Assembly: GCF_028372415.1 (NCBI RefSeq)
Contig: NC_092875.1
Location: 55,469,228-55,533,227, forward strand
Reading direction: 5' to 3'
Source of the DNA: Notamacropus eugenii
Taxonomy: Eukaryota; Chordata; Mammalia; Diprotodontia; Macropodidae
DNA: 64,000 bases
A program made the position numbers and the translations under genes. The notes below the pieces were generated by a model, which saw only the letters and a list, made by a program, of their open reading frames with translations, made no database searches and was not told where the DNA came from. This document shows, piece after piece, positions 1 through 10,854 of this stretch. How positions within the stretch are numbered: the stretch's first letter is position 1; the number at the start of each line of letters is the position of its first letter.

Positions 1-104
1 TGAAGAGTATCTTGTCAGGATTGAATTTAGAAGTCATGGATGTATAATCTTAGAACGTAGAACGTCAGAATCAGACCTAATAATGTAAAGTTGTCAGGAA
101 GCAG

Positions 105-416
105 TGTGTTCATCCTTCATTGCCAAAGAAGACCATGCCATCAGAGAAATAATGACATGACTTGCACTTGACTTTGCTTTGAGTGAGGGAGGGCTGTGCA
201 GGTCACCAGCCTCACTTCTCCTTCAGAGCCATCTGAATCCAGCGACCAGATATTCATCAGGATGATTGGAGATGACCCAGGATGAGGCAATTGGGGTTAA
301 GTAACTTGCCCAAGGTCACACAGCTAGTGAATGTCAAGTGTCTGAGGTGAGATTTGAACTCAGGTCCTCCTGACTCTTGCACTGGTGGTCTGTCCACTGC
401 ATCACCTAGCTGCCCC
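105..416 (-). mobile_element. Full-length tRNA-headed marsupial SINE with long 3' tail
   Basis: Read on the minus strand it starts GGGGCAGCTAGGTGATGCAG, carries a B-box-like GTTCAAATC, then the MIR-like core (CTAGCTGTGTGACC), then a non-tRNA tail ending at 105. It is flanked by TGTCAGGAAGCAG (92-104) and TGTCAGGAGGCAG (417-429), a 13-bp target duplication with one mismatch, so both ends are intact. The tail resembles three other places in the window that lack the tRNA head. Confidence 0.85.
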
Positions 417-449
417 TGTCAGGAGGCAGTAATGTAATCAGGAAAGATA

Positions 450-610
450 TATCCTGGTTCTGATGCTTTGAAAGCTGTGGACCTCTAAGCAAATCACTTA
501 ACTCCATGATCTTCAATATGTTCATCTGAAATATGGGAATACTAATATTGCACTAACTAACAGGGTTTTTGTGGAGCTATCACCAGATAAATACAAGTTA
601 GACAGATTCA
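450..610 (+). repeat. MIR fragment
   Basis: Has the MIR core (caaatcacttaactc, then catctgaaatatggg) and the following 3' part, heavily diverged. Confidence 0.55.
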
Positions 611-889
611 GCCACAGAGCACTGTTAAGAAAGTGTATCTCCCTACCTTCATTACAGAGTCAGGGAAACTAGGGGTGTGAAATACTGCATTTACTGTCAG
701 ATACACTCAGGAGTTTGAATAGTTTTGATGAACTGGTGTTTTTTTTTTCTTATTAAATCTTTATTATAAGGAATGTCTTGCTGGGAAGAAGAAAGAAAGG
801 CATATATTTGGAAACTAGTATATGAAAAAGAAAAGATAACAACAAAAATAAGTTAAAATGTGGTTTTTTTCATGCCAGAACTAGTTCAG

Positions 890-1015
890 CCCCTTTATTT
901 TACATAGGAGAAAACTGAGGAGGGAAGAGATCTGCCCAAGATCACAGATCATAAACAAAACTAAAATTAAAGGCTTGGTTAACTGATTCCCGAGGTTCTT
1001 TCCACTACAATAGGA
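890..1015 (-). repeat. MIR-type SINE fragment
   Basis: Contains the reverse of the MIR core: cattttacagatgaggaaactga-like sequence followed by a gcccaagatcaca-like block. Confidence 0.55.
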
Positions 1016-1504
1016 ATTGTGTTGTTCAACATTTGACTGAATTCCTGAGTTTTCAACTAGAGGAAAGGTGGCTTAAGGGAGAGAATAAATGACTTTAAAC
1101 TTAGGGCAGTGTGAAAACACTGAGTTTTCCTTTTACCACAAAGTGAGATATTAAGTGAACAAAGAATTTTTCTGAAGAAAAGCAAATTAACCTATTTAAG
1201 ATCATTAGCCAAAAATTTTTAAAGCATTTTATTTTTCTTAAAAAGATTATTAGTTGAACCTACACCCCCCCCCCCCAAATCCAGTACTGCCCCATGAATC
1301 ATGTATACTAAAATTTAACTAAAGTATTGGCCTTGTTCCACATGAGTATATTCATAGGTAAAACCACACTTAGATCCACTTTAGACCAGATTTGGTGCTT
1401 TTCAGGAGAGTTAGAGAATGAGTCCATGTATCCTCATTAGCAATAGTAATTGATTTCTCTTACATACAATTAAGAGCATTTTGGCACAAATCTCATTTGA
1501 TGAT

Positions 1505-1680
1505 CTTAACAGACCTTTAGAGAAGGCAGGATAGAAACTATTATCCCCATTTTATAGAAAATGAAACTGAGGCTCAAGGATGTAATGAGAGGACTTGCCC
1601 AGATCACTTATTCGTTGATGTAACCAAAACATGAACGCAGGTCTCTGATGTCAGATTTTTTCCACTCCACACGCTGCTTC
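1505..1680 (-). repeat. MIR-type SINE
   Basis: ccccattttatag, gaaactgaggctcaag and gacttgcccagatcac mark the antisense MIR core. Confidence 0.7.
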
Positions 1681-1739
1681 TTGCATAGAATGTCCCCAGA
1701 TTGTGTTGCTGTCCTCAGAGAGCTGTAGTTTTAGTTTAA

Positions 1740-1930
1740 AGTAGCATAGTAAAAAGAGCGCTTCATTTGGACAGCAGTCTGACTTCAGGTCCTAGCTCTG
1801 CTACTTACAGCCAGTGCGCTCTTGAGAAAGGTGCGACCTCTGTGGGTTTCCCTTTTCTCATCTGTAATTGCACTGTAATTGCCTCGTAGGATTGTTGTAA
1901 GGAGAGTACTTGAAATACTACAGAAACTTT
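1740..1930 (+). repeat. MIR, nearly complete
   Basis: Sense-strand MIR order: tRNA-like start, cctagctctgctacttac, ctcttgagaaaggtg, then cattgtaagga-like 3' part. Confidence 0.7.
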
Positions 1931-1984
1931 GACAGTGGAAACTATTGTTACCCACCTCCTAGAATTTCTGTGGAGATCACATTA

Positions 1985-2210
1985 CCATAGATTCAGAGCT
2001 AGAAGGAACTTCAGAGGGCATCTAGTCAGGCAGTCCTTCACCTCTTCCCTCCCCCCTCCTCCATGTATTCCCTGTTTTATAGATGAGGAAGCTGAAGCCC
2101 AGGGAGGTATATGATTTGCTCAAGATCACGTAAGTGTCACAGGTCATGTTTGAACCAGGTTCTTCACTTCAGATCTAGCTGTTTTTCTACTTCATCACAC
2201 TGCCTCCCCA
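1985..2210 (-). repeat. MIR-type marsupial SINE
   Basis: Begins with the agagctagaaggaactt block, then tagatgaggaagctgaagc and caagatcacgtaag, and ends at a tRNA-like CACACTGCCTCCCC. Confidence 0.7.
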
Positions 2211-2488
2211 AGATACAGTATGTGAAAATGCTCCCATGAGGCATTATAGAAATGTCAGCTGTTATTGCTAATTGAAAAGACAGAAAATATACACGTGGAA
2301 CAGATAACAATTTAGTGTACAGTGATGATGGTAAATAGGGGGTATGGATAAGTACTATAGGAGAGCAGCAAGGAGTGCAATCCCAGATCTCCAAGGAAGG
2401 CTTTTAGGAGATCCCACCACCTAGAACTCAGCTGGGACAGTACCTTATTTAATCATCTGAATGCTGTGAGTGTTATTCTCTTTCCCAG

Positions 2489-2616
2489 ACTTGAATAAAG
2501 CTTGTGGGAATGCAATGGATGCTCATGAAGCTGCCCAGATGCATCAGAACTTCTCCCAGCAGCTTCTCCAGGATCACATTGAAGCCTGTAGCCTTCCAGA
2601 ACACAACCTGATCACG
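2489..2616 (+). CDS. Gene A, penultimate coding exon (partial gene, identity unknown)
   Basis: A pyrimidine-rich tract ends in an AG at 2487-2488, and a GTGAGG donor starts at 2617. The frame carries one base over from the upstream exon (codon split 1/2) and ends on a whole codon, giving about 42 residues. The peptide is polar and probably helical, with clustered Gln and His: it includes NAMDAHEAAQMHQNF, then SQQLLQDHIEAC, and ends in HNLIT. The frame continues cleanly into 3687-3761. No catalytic motif, zinc finger or membrane segment is visible. It feels like the C-terminal tail of a nuclear or regulatory protein, but that is a guess and I do not name it. Exon status rests on the splice sites, the matching phase and the non-repetitive composition. 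Confidence 0.8.
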
Positions 2617-2984
2617 GTGAGGGACTTGGTGGGGGACTTGGTAGCATTTCATCCTAAATCAGTGATGGCTCTGTGGTAGAGATAGATAGGTTTTATAGCC
2701 AGTTGTCATTATAGCTCACGTGTCATGGTTGTAGGCCAGTTAACCTCATTCTCCCTTCCTGTATATCCATTCTAACCCCCTGGGATATGGCTGTCCTTTA
2801 TAAACATACTAGGCACTAGCTAACCCTGCCCCAAGAAAACTAACTTTTAGTACCTGCCTGTGGCTGACAGCTGATTGGTGACATCATCCTTGTATGTAAT
2901 CATAGACTCTCAGCCTGCAAAGGGACCTAAAAGGTTATCCAGTCAGTTAGTCTCCCAATATGGAATTTTCTACAGTACCTTGAA

Positions 2985-3240
2985 AGGGGAAAGAGAAGAG
3001 AATTAAACATTCATATAGCACACACTATTTGCTAGGCACTGTGCTAAGCTCTTCGCAAATGTTATCTCATTTGATCCTCACAGCAGCTCTGCAAGGTAAG
3101 TGAAGTTATTATCCCCATTTTACAGTTGCGGAAACTGAAGGAGAGAAAGGTTAAGTGACTTGACCAGAGTCACCCAGATAGTGTCTGAGGCTGTATTTTA
3201 ACACCGGTTTTTCTGACTCCAGGCTCAGTACCATCCAGCT
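2985..3240 (-). repeat. MIR-type SINE in the last intron of gene A
   Basis: Clear antisense order: gctaggcactgtgctaag, catttgatcctcacagcag, ccccattttacag, then the tRNA-derived end ccatccagctgcc. Confidence 0.8.
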
Positions 3241-3254
3241 GCCTGGAAAGGTGA

Positions 3255-3560
3255 CTGTGTGCTTGAACACCTTTAGTGCTCACTCTTATCTCGAAAAGAG
3301 GCCCATTCTATTACCATCCAGCCTTGATTATTAGCAAATGTTTCATTTTAAACTTGAATCTACCTCCTAGTGATTCCCCATCAACTGGGTCCTAGCTTTC
3401 TCAGGTTTACTCTCCTTTCCCTACAACAGTGATCATATCCTCCTAAGCCTTCTCTTCTGTAGGCTAAACATCTGTTTGGTTCAATTGATCATCATATGTG
3501 CTGGTTTCTGAGTCCTTTCCCCATCTTTGTCACTCTTACCTGGTTATGTTCAGGCCTGGA
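3255..3560 (-). mobile_element. CR1/L3-like LINE 3' fragment
   Basis: The order cttctcttctgtaggctaaa, then a tcaattgatcatcatatg block and a ctcttacctgg block, parallels the 3' part of the CR1-like copies at 9881 and 14090 in this window. Diverged, no open frame, intronic. Confidence 0.55.
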
Positions 3561-3686
3561 AAGAATGCTCCCTATAGGATCTGATCAGGAAATATGAACA
3601 GTGATTTATTTTTTTCCAAAGAACAGCATGTTCATGTTTCCAGGTTGTAAATTCCATTTTCTTTCATTTCCATGCATGTTTTCCAG

Positions 3687-3761
3687 TGGACAGACGGGCC
3701 ACCCCCTGTACAATTTCAGGCGCAGAATGGACCTACCACCAGCCTTGCTAGTCTCCTGTGA
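3687..3761 (+). CDS. Gene A, terminal coding exon with stop
   Basis: The acceptor AG is at 3685-3686 after a T-rich tract. Read in phase 0, which fits the preceding donor, it gives 24 residues: WTDGPPPVQFQAQNG, then PTTSLASLL, then TGA at 3759-3761. The tail combines a proline stretch with a hydrophobic C-terminus (SLASLL), the kind of short ending often conserved in regulatory proteins. The exon lies 1,070 bp after the previous one; the intron between holds a MIR copy and a CR1-like fragment. The gene's 5' part lies outside the window. I could not recognise the family. Confidence 0.8.
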   Translation, partial: WTDGPPPVQFQAQNGPTTSLASLL

Positions 3762-4538
3762 AGGAAAACTCTGCTAAAGTGACACATGCAACTTGGCACC
3801 CTGGGCAGAGGAAAATCTATCGTGGGGGACTTTTTCCAGGAGAGGAAAATGAGGAATTTCTTGTACAGCCAAAAGCCTTAATCAAGATTAAACACAACCT
3901 ACATTTCAAAGACTCAAAAAGGACATTTTAAGCTGCTTTTAAAGATGAGAGGTGTGTGTCCCTTACACACAACTTCTGGATTTTTAACTGTATTTGATGC
4001 TTCTGGTTTTCCTCAGTACAGCGTGGTGCAGGATCCAGAACACTGTTAGGGGATAGTGGAGGGGGGAGTCTGTCCTCATTTACCAAACATCCACTATGTG
4101 AAATTCTCCAACCCAATCTTGGTGTTAATTTTTCCAAACCATCACTTGGAAATGGATTCTGACCAGACTGCCAATCACTGCTCTAAATATTTAAGTCCTA
4201 CATGAAATGAAGTGCTTCTGGTTGGAGTGGGGAAGAGTCTACTGCAAAGCTCCAAGTAGCATGTAGTGTGGGATTGAATCATGACTCTGTGCCTGGGGGT
4301 GTGGAGAGCTGACAAACCTCAAAATCCTTCTCTTAAAGGAGTCCCATGTCTAGATGCTGTTCTGTAGCAAATCACCGAGTGCACCCAGATTAAACCAGTT
4401 CTTCTCTAGTGAAGGTGAATAGTAAAATTGGTTACTTTTTAATCTTCATTGCCTGAGTGAGTAACCATGTGTTGTGAGGGGGGGGCAGTGTCCTCTTCCC
4501 CTATAACTCTTTAATGCATCGCTTGGACAGCTTTAAAG

Positions 4539-4544
4539 AATAAA
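4539..4544 (+). terminator. Candidate proximal polyadenylation signal of gene A
   Basis: Canonical AATAAA 778 bp after the stop codon, with a second copy at 4606-4611. The downstream GT-rich element is weak. Use cannot be shown without transcript data. Confidence 0.45.
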
Positions 4545-4798
4545 GCTTGAAGGTCTAAGTTTAGCTTAACCCCAATATCCAGATCTGAGGCAGATACCTG
4601 GAGAGAATAAATCACTTTGGAAAAAATGCACATTTGTAAAGAAAATGGCTTTTTCAACATACCTTTTGAATATCCGATCATTTGACAGGCTCTCAGTCCT
4701 GTGCTGTACTGAACTTTTGTTCAGGCTCACTTAGAAGTCCCAGAATGCCAGCTTCCAAGTGTAAGGCACCTTGATCTACTACACTGTTCTGTTGTGTA

Positions 4799-4880
4799 TA
4801 TTATTATACATAAATATATGTATGTATATATATATGTGTGTGTATATATATATGTATGTATGTGTTGTGTACTTATATAT
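4799..4880. repeat. TA/TG-rich microsatellite
   Basis: Alternating TATATG and TGTGTA runs; low complexity. Confidence 0.85.
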
Positions 4881-6194
4881 CTACAGAGCTAGAGGCTTGT
4901 GTTTACATTTCCCCTAATAATAGGAACTGATTGGGGGAGGTATTGTGAGGTTCCTCACTTTGATTTAAACCTACCCCTCTGCCCAGCTTGGAATGAAAGG
5001 CATATTGAGGAAGCACTGTCCTCACCTTTGAAAACCTGTTTTAAGTAGGAAAACATTCCCTTTTAAAGGACCCCAGGATTAATGGTTTTGGTTATAGTGA
5101 TTAACAGGGCCAAGGCAGCCAGAGTAGCATGTGGGTGGTATGTACTGAAAATGACAATTGTCCGAAGATCTCAGTTCCCATTTGAAAGCTACCAGCACAG
5201 TACCTGGCTTGTAGTAAGCTCTTAATAAATGATGATTAAAATGAATTAGCCCACAAGTTAAATGGACCTAAAAGAGGCTAAGCAGAATACTCTACTAACT
5301 GATTGGAATGCCAGTAAGCTGATAGAGACAAAGAGTTTCACATGAAGCCCTTCTCCCAGATGCTTTCCAAAGGTAGCCATTGTTGGTTTCCTGGCCTAAA
5401 TCATAAACCTGATTAATTCCTTCCTCTTTAAGTAGTTCGGGGGTTCAAAGAAAAGACCCTTTCAGGTTACTTTAAGAGCACTAGTACAAGAAGAGTGCAT
5501 TTGTTTTCTTCCAAACCACTAGTGCTTACTGAGCCAACCTGTCCCAATGTACAAGGTTGGCAAGGCTCTCAGGATACATTTGATTTAAATCAACTGAACT
5601 ATATTTCTTATTTGGAATGATTTCTTTCAGGAGGGAAGTTAGCATATTATTCATTTTTCTTGTTCATACATCTATTGGGAAGCCTAATTTGCCATAAGAT
5701 GTCATATCACAAACAGCATTATTGCCCATATGTAAAGGAAAATATGTTTGAATCTCCATGTCAGAGGAGCCCATGTACAATCATTCAGCATTGACACTTA
5801 TAATAATGACAGCTTATTTAACCTAACAGGTGGATTGCCTGCCCACCCTTAATCAGATATATGCACATTCTTCTTTGATTAGTTCATTAGGAATTGCTGC
5901 CTCAGAAACAAGTTAGACCTACATAACTTGAATTATGTGAAAACCCTTTTCTTTGTTTTGAAAGCCTGAGAAAAGGGTTAGCAAAGCCTTGGAATTAGAA
6001 TGTTGAGACTGAAGGAGATCAATTAGTGAAATATTATCTTGCAGAAGAGGAAACTGAAGCAAAGACGTGAGAATTGCCTTGCCTCGTCATACACCCAGTC
6101 ACTTGCCCTTCTCATGGAAAATGTGACTATCCCTGCAACTTTTAAAAGGTCCTAAGATTGCCTTCTGCTCATCAGGAACAAAACAGAAGCACCA

Positions 6195-6330
6195 GTACAG
6201 TGTAACTGAAAGAATAATGGGCTAGGAGGAAGAAAACCTCAATTCCCTTCTCTTCTCTGCCATCAGTTAACTAGATGTGTGCTCTTGAGCAAATCACTTC
6301 AATTGTCTGGTCTTCAGTTTTCAGCTTTTT
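6195..6330 (+). repeat. MIR fragment
   Basis: gctcttgagcaaatcacttc and gtcttcagttttc fit the MIR core in sense orientation. No clear feature was seen from 6330 to 7040. Confidence 0.5.
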
Positions 6331-7045
6331 TTTTAGGTGTTGGGTCATGGGTAAAAGTGGACAGAGAATGGCAATGAGGAGAGGAAAGCCTGGAGAGGAC
6401 TACACGATCTCTAAGATTCCTTAAAGCCCTAATCTTCTGTGGTTCTATGAAGGCTCTGGGCTCCATACTTGCTTCCCTACCTCTAAGTGATAGACATCTT
6501 TCATGTTAACACAATTGTTTTGAGGGAGGTGAAAAGACTCCTAGGGCAAATAGAGACCTGGTAGCCTTTCCACCTCAAGTCTCTTGGCACATCTCTCTTT
6601 GTCAATACTTGGTGTAAATAGTCCTTGCAGCACTTTGTCCCCAAGACAACTAGCAATAAAATAGATTGGAGCTAGTAAAGGCTTAAAGTGAAAAATCAAG
6701 TTGCTTTACAGACTAAAAGGACTCTCTTCCCTTCACTTTGGCTTTGCCCTATCTCCTCACAATGTACAGACTCTTCACATCCACCTGACCCAGGTGAACT
6801 AATCTCTGAATCCCACTATTTCCATTGTCTTGTACAACATTATGACTGGGTATATATTAATTTATTTTGTGGCTTTATATGCTTCTAGGGCATTCATATA
6901 TAGCACAATTTGAAGTACAGGTTTTGTACTCTTGGTATTAAATGGTCCACCTTAGTCTTACTTAAGTCAAACCATGTGAGTACATGTATGTGGCATGCCC
7001 TCTTTAGTTTCACCTTCACATAGGATCCTAAATTAATAATAATAG

Positions 7046-7121
7046 TCTGTGTGTGTGTATATATATATATATGTATGTATATACATATATATATATACAC
7101 ACATACATATATATGTATATA
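7046..7121. repeat. Self-complementary TG/TA microsatellite
   Basis: A TGTGTGTGTATATATA arm is followed by TATATATACACACATACA, so the array is close to an inverted repeat and could form a cruciform. Short frames on both strands here are artefacts. Confidence 0.85.
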
Positions 7122-7345
7122 TTGCTTACTATGTGCCAGGTACTGTACTAATAACTTTACAATTGTCTAATCTTTCCCTGGGAGGTAGAGGCTATTACTA
7201 TCCCCATTTTACAGATGAAGATACTGAGGCAAACATTAGGTAACTTGCCCAGGGTCACACAGCCAGTGTGAGTATCCGAGATCAAATTTGAACCCAAGTC
7301 TTCCTGACTCCAGGCCCAGTGCTCTACTGTGTGCCCATATAGCTG
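7105..7345 (-). repeat. MIR-type SINE
   Basis: Strong antisense MIR copy: ctatgtgccaggtactgt, ccccattttacagatgaag, cttgcccagggtcacacag, cccagtgctctact, tagctgccc. Confidence 0.85.
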
Positions 7346-7349
7346 CCCA

Positions 7350-7490
7350 AGAAGGGGCCTTAGAGATCATCTAGTCTGATTCTTTTATATTACAAATGAA
7401 AAAACTAAATTCTAGGGAGGGAACTTAACCAAAGTGTTACATAAGAAGCAGAACTCAGTCGTCCGATTCCAAGAAAATTACTCTTATCTC
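7350..7490 (-). repeat. MIR-type SINE fragment
   Basis: gccttagagatcatctagtc, then an aaatgaaaaaacta block and an aagaagcagaactca block. Directly abuts the previous copy. Confidence 0.6.
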
Positions 7491-7494
7491 CTTA

Positions 7495-8640
7495 TAACAA
7501 AGCCTTTCAACAGTAGCTAGCTAGAATGGATTCATTCTCCAGGTTGCCAAGTGAGACAGGTAAGATGCTTTAGACATGTACGAATGAGGACTGAGCAGCA
7601 TCCCCATCTCTTTCCTGGACAAATGGTTAGAATTTGTCAGTCATTCTCCTTTCAGATTTGGTATCATGATAAAGAAAGGCCTTATATTTTTTTCTCTCCT
7701 TTGAACTCTGTAGGGTCAGTGATCATAGAGGGTAAGACAAGGTTGACTGTTGATTGTCTTCACAATCAACTAATGCGTATATTAGCAAGACCATTTCCAA
7801 TAAGTAAAAATGTCACCAACATCAGTACTAGATCAAAATTCACTCTACTGTATCTCTGGCCAATAGTCATCACGTTACTGAGACAGTCTTGCCATTGTTA
7901 AACAGCTCAAGAGGTCAGAATTCTTAGGTTAAACTAAAATCTGCATCCTTATAATTTCTACTTTAATTTCATCTTACAAATCAAAACAGGAAGAAAGTAT
8001 ATAAACCTTTGTTTTTAAGAAGCTTTCATATAATTAAAAACGTTCCCATGGTCATCATCCAACAATGTCTTTGAGGACTAGTTTGCAAAGCACATCCCGT
8101 GGTTGCATTTTTGAGTTCCATCATGAGAATGATCAACAAGCAGACAACTTGAAGAGAACATAGGCTCCATCAAAGGGCAGATAGATAACTGTGTTTTTTA
8201 CATTGGGGTGCGGGGTGGGAAAGATGTCTCTTTTGCACATATTGGGCAGATCCTTTCTTGGCTGGAAAGATTAGAATTCTGCTTTCGGCAAGCAATATGG
8301 TAAAGGATACAGGGAAGGATGATTGTATCCAATCAAGGAAAGATTGGATTCAGAAGTTTTGTTTTGTCTTTAAGAATAAGCATCCTGTGACCTGTATTTT
8401 ATTACTGTTTTTATTTGGTTAATGAAGTTTTTTGTTTTGTATTAAAGACCACTTGCAGAGGGACTTTGGTACAAAAATCAGAGTTTTATTTTGGGGAATT
8501 AAGGTTTTTCAAACCTCTATCCACAGAACTAGTGAATCCTATAATGTCAGGGCTGGAAGGCTCCATCAAGCAGAATGTCAGAGCAAGAAAAGACCTTAGG
8601 ATTTAGAAAAGGAGTAACATCACGAGTGCATGAGAAAGGC
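7495..8640. other. Unassigned AT-rich stretch
   Basis: No splice-bounded coding exon was seen. A 116-codon frame at 7551-7901 has no recognisable protein features and is probably chance. Around 8545-8600 there are two diverged copies of the agaatgtcagagctggaagg-type unit that is tandemly repeated near 24.3 kb. Confidence 0.5.
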
Positions 8641-8760
8641 AGCATCACATAGTGGAGAGAGAGTTGGCTTCTGAGCCATGAAGACATACCTGCCATGCCA
8701 CGCTAAGCAAGTTGCTTGACCTATCTGCTCCAGGAAACTGAAACTATAAGTATTTTACTT
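8640..8760 (+). repeat. MIR fragment
   Basis: tcacatagtggag start, gagccatgaagac, gctaagcaagttgcttgacc: sense MIR order. Confidence 0.5.
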
Positions 8761-9269
8761 GCTGATCAAAATTGGTAGGAGAAGCATCCTCACTCCAAAT
8801 TTCCTACATGAACGAAACCACAAATCTAGGCTAATAAAAGAAGATGAAGAAGAAAAAGGTAGGCCACGTAATCATATATCCTTATATGTATAAGTTGCAT
8901 GATTTTTTAAAAATTTAAATAATTAGTCATTGCTCCATAACATCTGGAAGCAGTAGGGGCAGGTGGTTGATAAGGTAATACTAGCCTATATATTCATGGG
9001 TGTTAGTTAAATTTAGTAAATATGTTTTGCTGAAAATCTCAGGTGGACCACATGTCCTAAAATTTCAGGGTTGGAGGGGCCTTTGACCTCATGTAGTCAA
9101 ACAAGATCACACAACTAGTTAATGCTAGAGGTGTGAAAAATTCTCTACATTGTACTACCATTACTGCCTCAGAAACAAGTTAGGCCTCCATATCTTGGAT
9201 TATGTGAAAATCATTCAGCTTTCACTGCAGTTTACCATAACCATGCCCATCCTCAGTTCCCTGTGGTTA

Positions 9270-9362
9270 TAAGCATTTGTGACTTGTCTAAATTTTTATA
9301 TTTTCCCCAGCACTTGGTACATGGCTTTGCACACAGTAGGTGCCTAACAGATGTTTGAATAA
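9270..9362 (+). repeat. L2 3' end
   Basis: ccagcacttggtacatggct and cagtaggtgcctaacagatg match the L2 3' terminus in sense orientation. Confidence 0.7.
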
Positions 9363-9724
9363 GTAAATTTTAAAGGTGGGAACAATTTATTTTGGGGCAG
9401 TGGGAAAATCATCCTTGTTTCAGTTTGTACAAAAATATAGATTTGGTGATAAATGCAAACTTTTTGGTCACTGTGGATGAAATCATCCATTTGTTGACTA
9501 ATTCTGTTTGTTACATTAAGAGATTTTAACATTCTGTGTATAACATAGATTGTGTTTTCATTTGTTTGTTTATTTCATTGTTACCCGTGCTTGTAAATCC
9601 TGCTGAGGCTTTTAACCCAGAGAAACTACATGTATATACAATAATGTTGCTGTATAATAAGACATAACCACTTGCCTTAGCGTGTCTATTGTTAAATTCT
9701 TTTTTCTTCTATATTAGAATTTTA

Positions 9725-9735
9725 AATAAAATAAA
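9725..9735 (+). terminator. Candidate distal polyadenylation signals of gene A
   Basis: Two overlapping AATAAA hexamers after an AT-rich 3'-UTR-like stretch with a Pumilio-type motif at 9631-9638. An antisense CR1-like LINE starts about 150 bp downstream, so this is the last non-repeat point at which gene A could plausibly end. Confidence 0.35.
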
Positions 9736-9880
9736 TTGACAGGAAATCCTTACTATTATTGAATTCTAATTTTAAATATTTGCAGTGTGTTTTGCTAGTC
9801 CCAACCATCCCTTATCAAAGACTCAGAAAATCTCAAATAAGAGAAATGATTTAGAGAAACCCCCACTTGAAGGATCAGTC

Positions 9881-10245
9881 CTCTCTGTAGCATCACCAAG
9901 TGCTGCTTTATCTTCTGTTTGACGGAGTCTAGAGGAGGAAAAATCACTATTTTACTAGGCAGCCCATTCCACAAACAAACAGCTTTGTTATGATTTTCTT
10001 CCTGGAATCAGGTTGAAATTTGCCTCTCTAGTTTTGGTCATAATTCTGCTCTTTTTAGCCAAGCAAAACCAATCCGATTCCTCTTCCAAATAAGAACTTA
10101 ACAAATATCTGAATATCCCTGTTTGCTTGAATTGAGCCTCATACAGCATAATCTCCAGTCCTCTCACTTTCCTGATCTTTCCTTTTCTGGATGCACCCCA
10201 CTTTGTCAATATCCTTTCTAGATTTTGTTAATGAAGATTATGTTT
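9881..10245 (-). mobile_element. CR1/L3-like LINE ORF2, 3' part (copy 1, left half)
   Basis: In antisense it shows the order expected for the end of a CR1-clade ORF2: a ggcagcccattccac block, the gccaagcaaaacc block, and a gagcctcatacagc block equivalent to the SYEERL region. Interrupted by the SINE at 10258-10507; continues at 10855. Confidence 0.65.
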
Positions 10246-10257
10246 CAACTCAAAATG

Positions 10258-10507
10258 TTTTGTTGTTGTTGAGTCATTCAGTCATGTCTGACTCCATTTG
10301 GAGTTTTCTTGGCAAAAGTACTGGAGTGGTTTGCTATTTCCTTCTCCAACACATTTTTACAGATGAGGAAACTGAGATAAACTGAGTAAAGTGACTTGCC
10401 CAGGGTCACATAGCTAGTAAGTGTCTGAGGCCAGATTTGAATTCAGAAAGATGTCTTCCTGATTCCAAGGCCCAGTGCTTTAGCTGCTTTACCCTCTAGC
10501 TGCTCCT
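10258..10507 (-). mobile_element. tRNA-headed marsupial SINE with TTG-type tail
   Basis: On the minus strand: a tRNA-like head (gcagctagagggtaaagcag), MIR-like core ctagctatgtgaccctggg, then ctcatctgt-, tggagaaggaaatagcaaac and a tail of CAACAACAACA at 10258. Inserted into the CR1-like copy around it. Almost the same arrangement occurs at 17615-17869. Confidence 0.85.
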
Positions 10508-10639
10508 GAAAATTATTAAATACTGTGTCCAAAGTGCTATGCTAAGCACAAAAAAAAAAAATGAAATATGACCCTCCCCTCAAATAGCCTCCACACCTCC
10601 AACTAAAGATTTTTGAAGGGTGGAGAGGTAAGGACACAA

Positions 10640-10790
10640 GCAGTTATTAAGTGCCTGTTATGTGCCAGGCACTATGTGCTACAGTGCTTAATGAATCTTA
10701 ACTAGTTTATCCTCAAAACAACCCTGGAAGGTAAGTGCTATTGTCTCCCTTTTATAGGTGAGTAAATGGAGGCAGGCCTCTGGTCAACAT
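10640..10790 (-). repeat. MIR-type SINE fragment
   Basis: gttatgtgccaggcactatg, cctcaaaacaaccctgg, cttttataggtgag. Confidence 0.7.
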
Positions 10791-10854
10791 TAGCTATTTT
10801 AGTTGTTGCAGAACACCGAAATCCAAGAAAACTTCCTCATCTCTTCATATCAAC

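Larger units (their letters stand above)
3762..9740 (+). other. Gene A 3' UTR, short and possible long form
   Basis: Sequence after the TGA. AATAAA occurs at 4539-4544 and again at 4606-4611, which would give a UTR of about 0.8 kb. A further AATAAA is at 5224-5229. Near 9.73 kb two overlapping AATAAA motifs (9725-9735) follow a stretch with a Pumilio-type TGTATATA at 9631-9638, which looks like a genuine distal 3' end and would give a UTR of about 6 kb. MIR-type elements at 6195-6330, 7105-7345 and 7350-7490 do not rule out a long UTR. The stretch from 4620 to 6190 is mostly unique AT-rich sequence and could hold UTR regulatory elements. Only the first few hundred bases are secure. Confidence 0.45.

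Noticed and set aside
6894..7243. Tyr/Ile/His-rich frames on both strands
   Set aside because: Translation of the TG/TA microsatellite.
105..10507. tRNA genes at SINE heads (near 416 and 10507)
   Set aside because: Only degenerate tRNA-like heads with a B-box-like stretch; no intact cloverleaf, and each continues into a SINE body.
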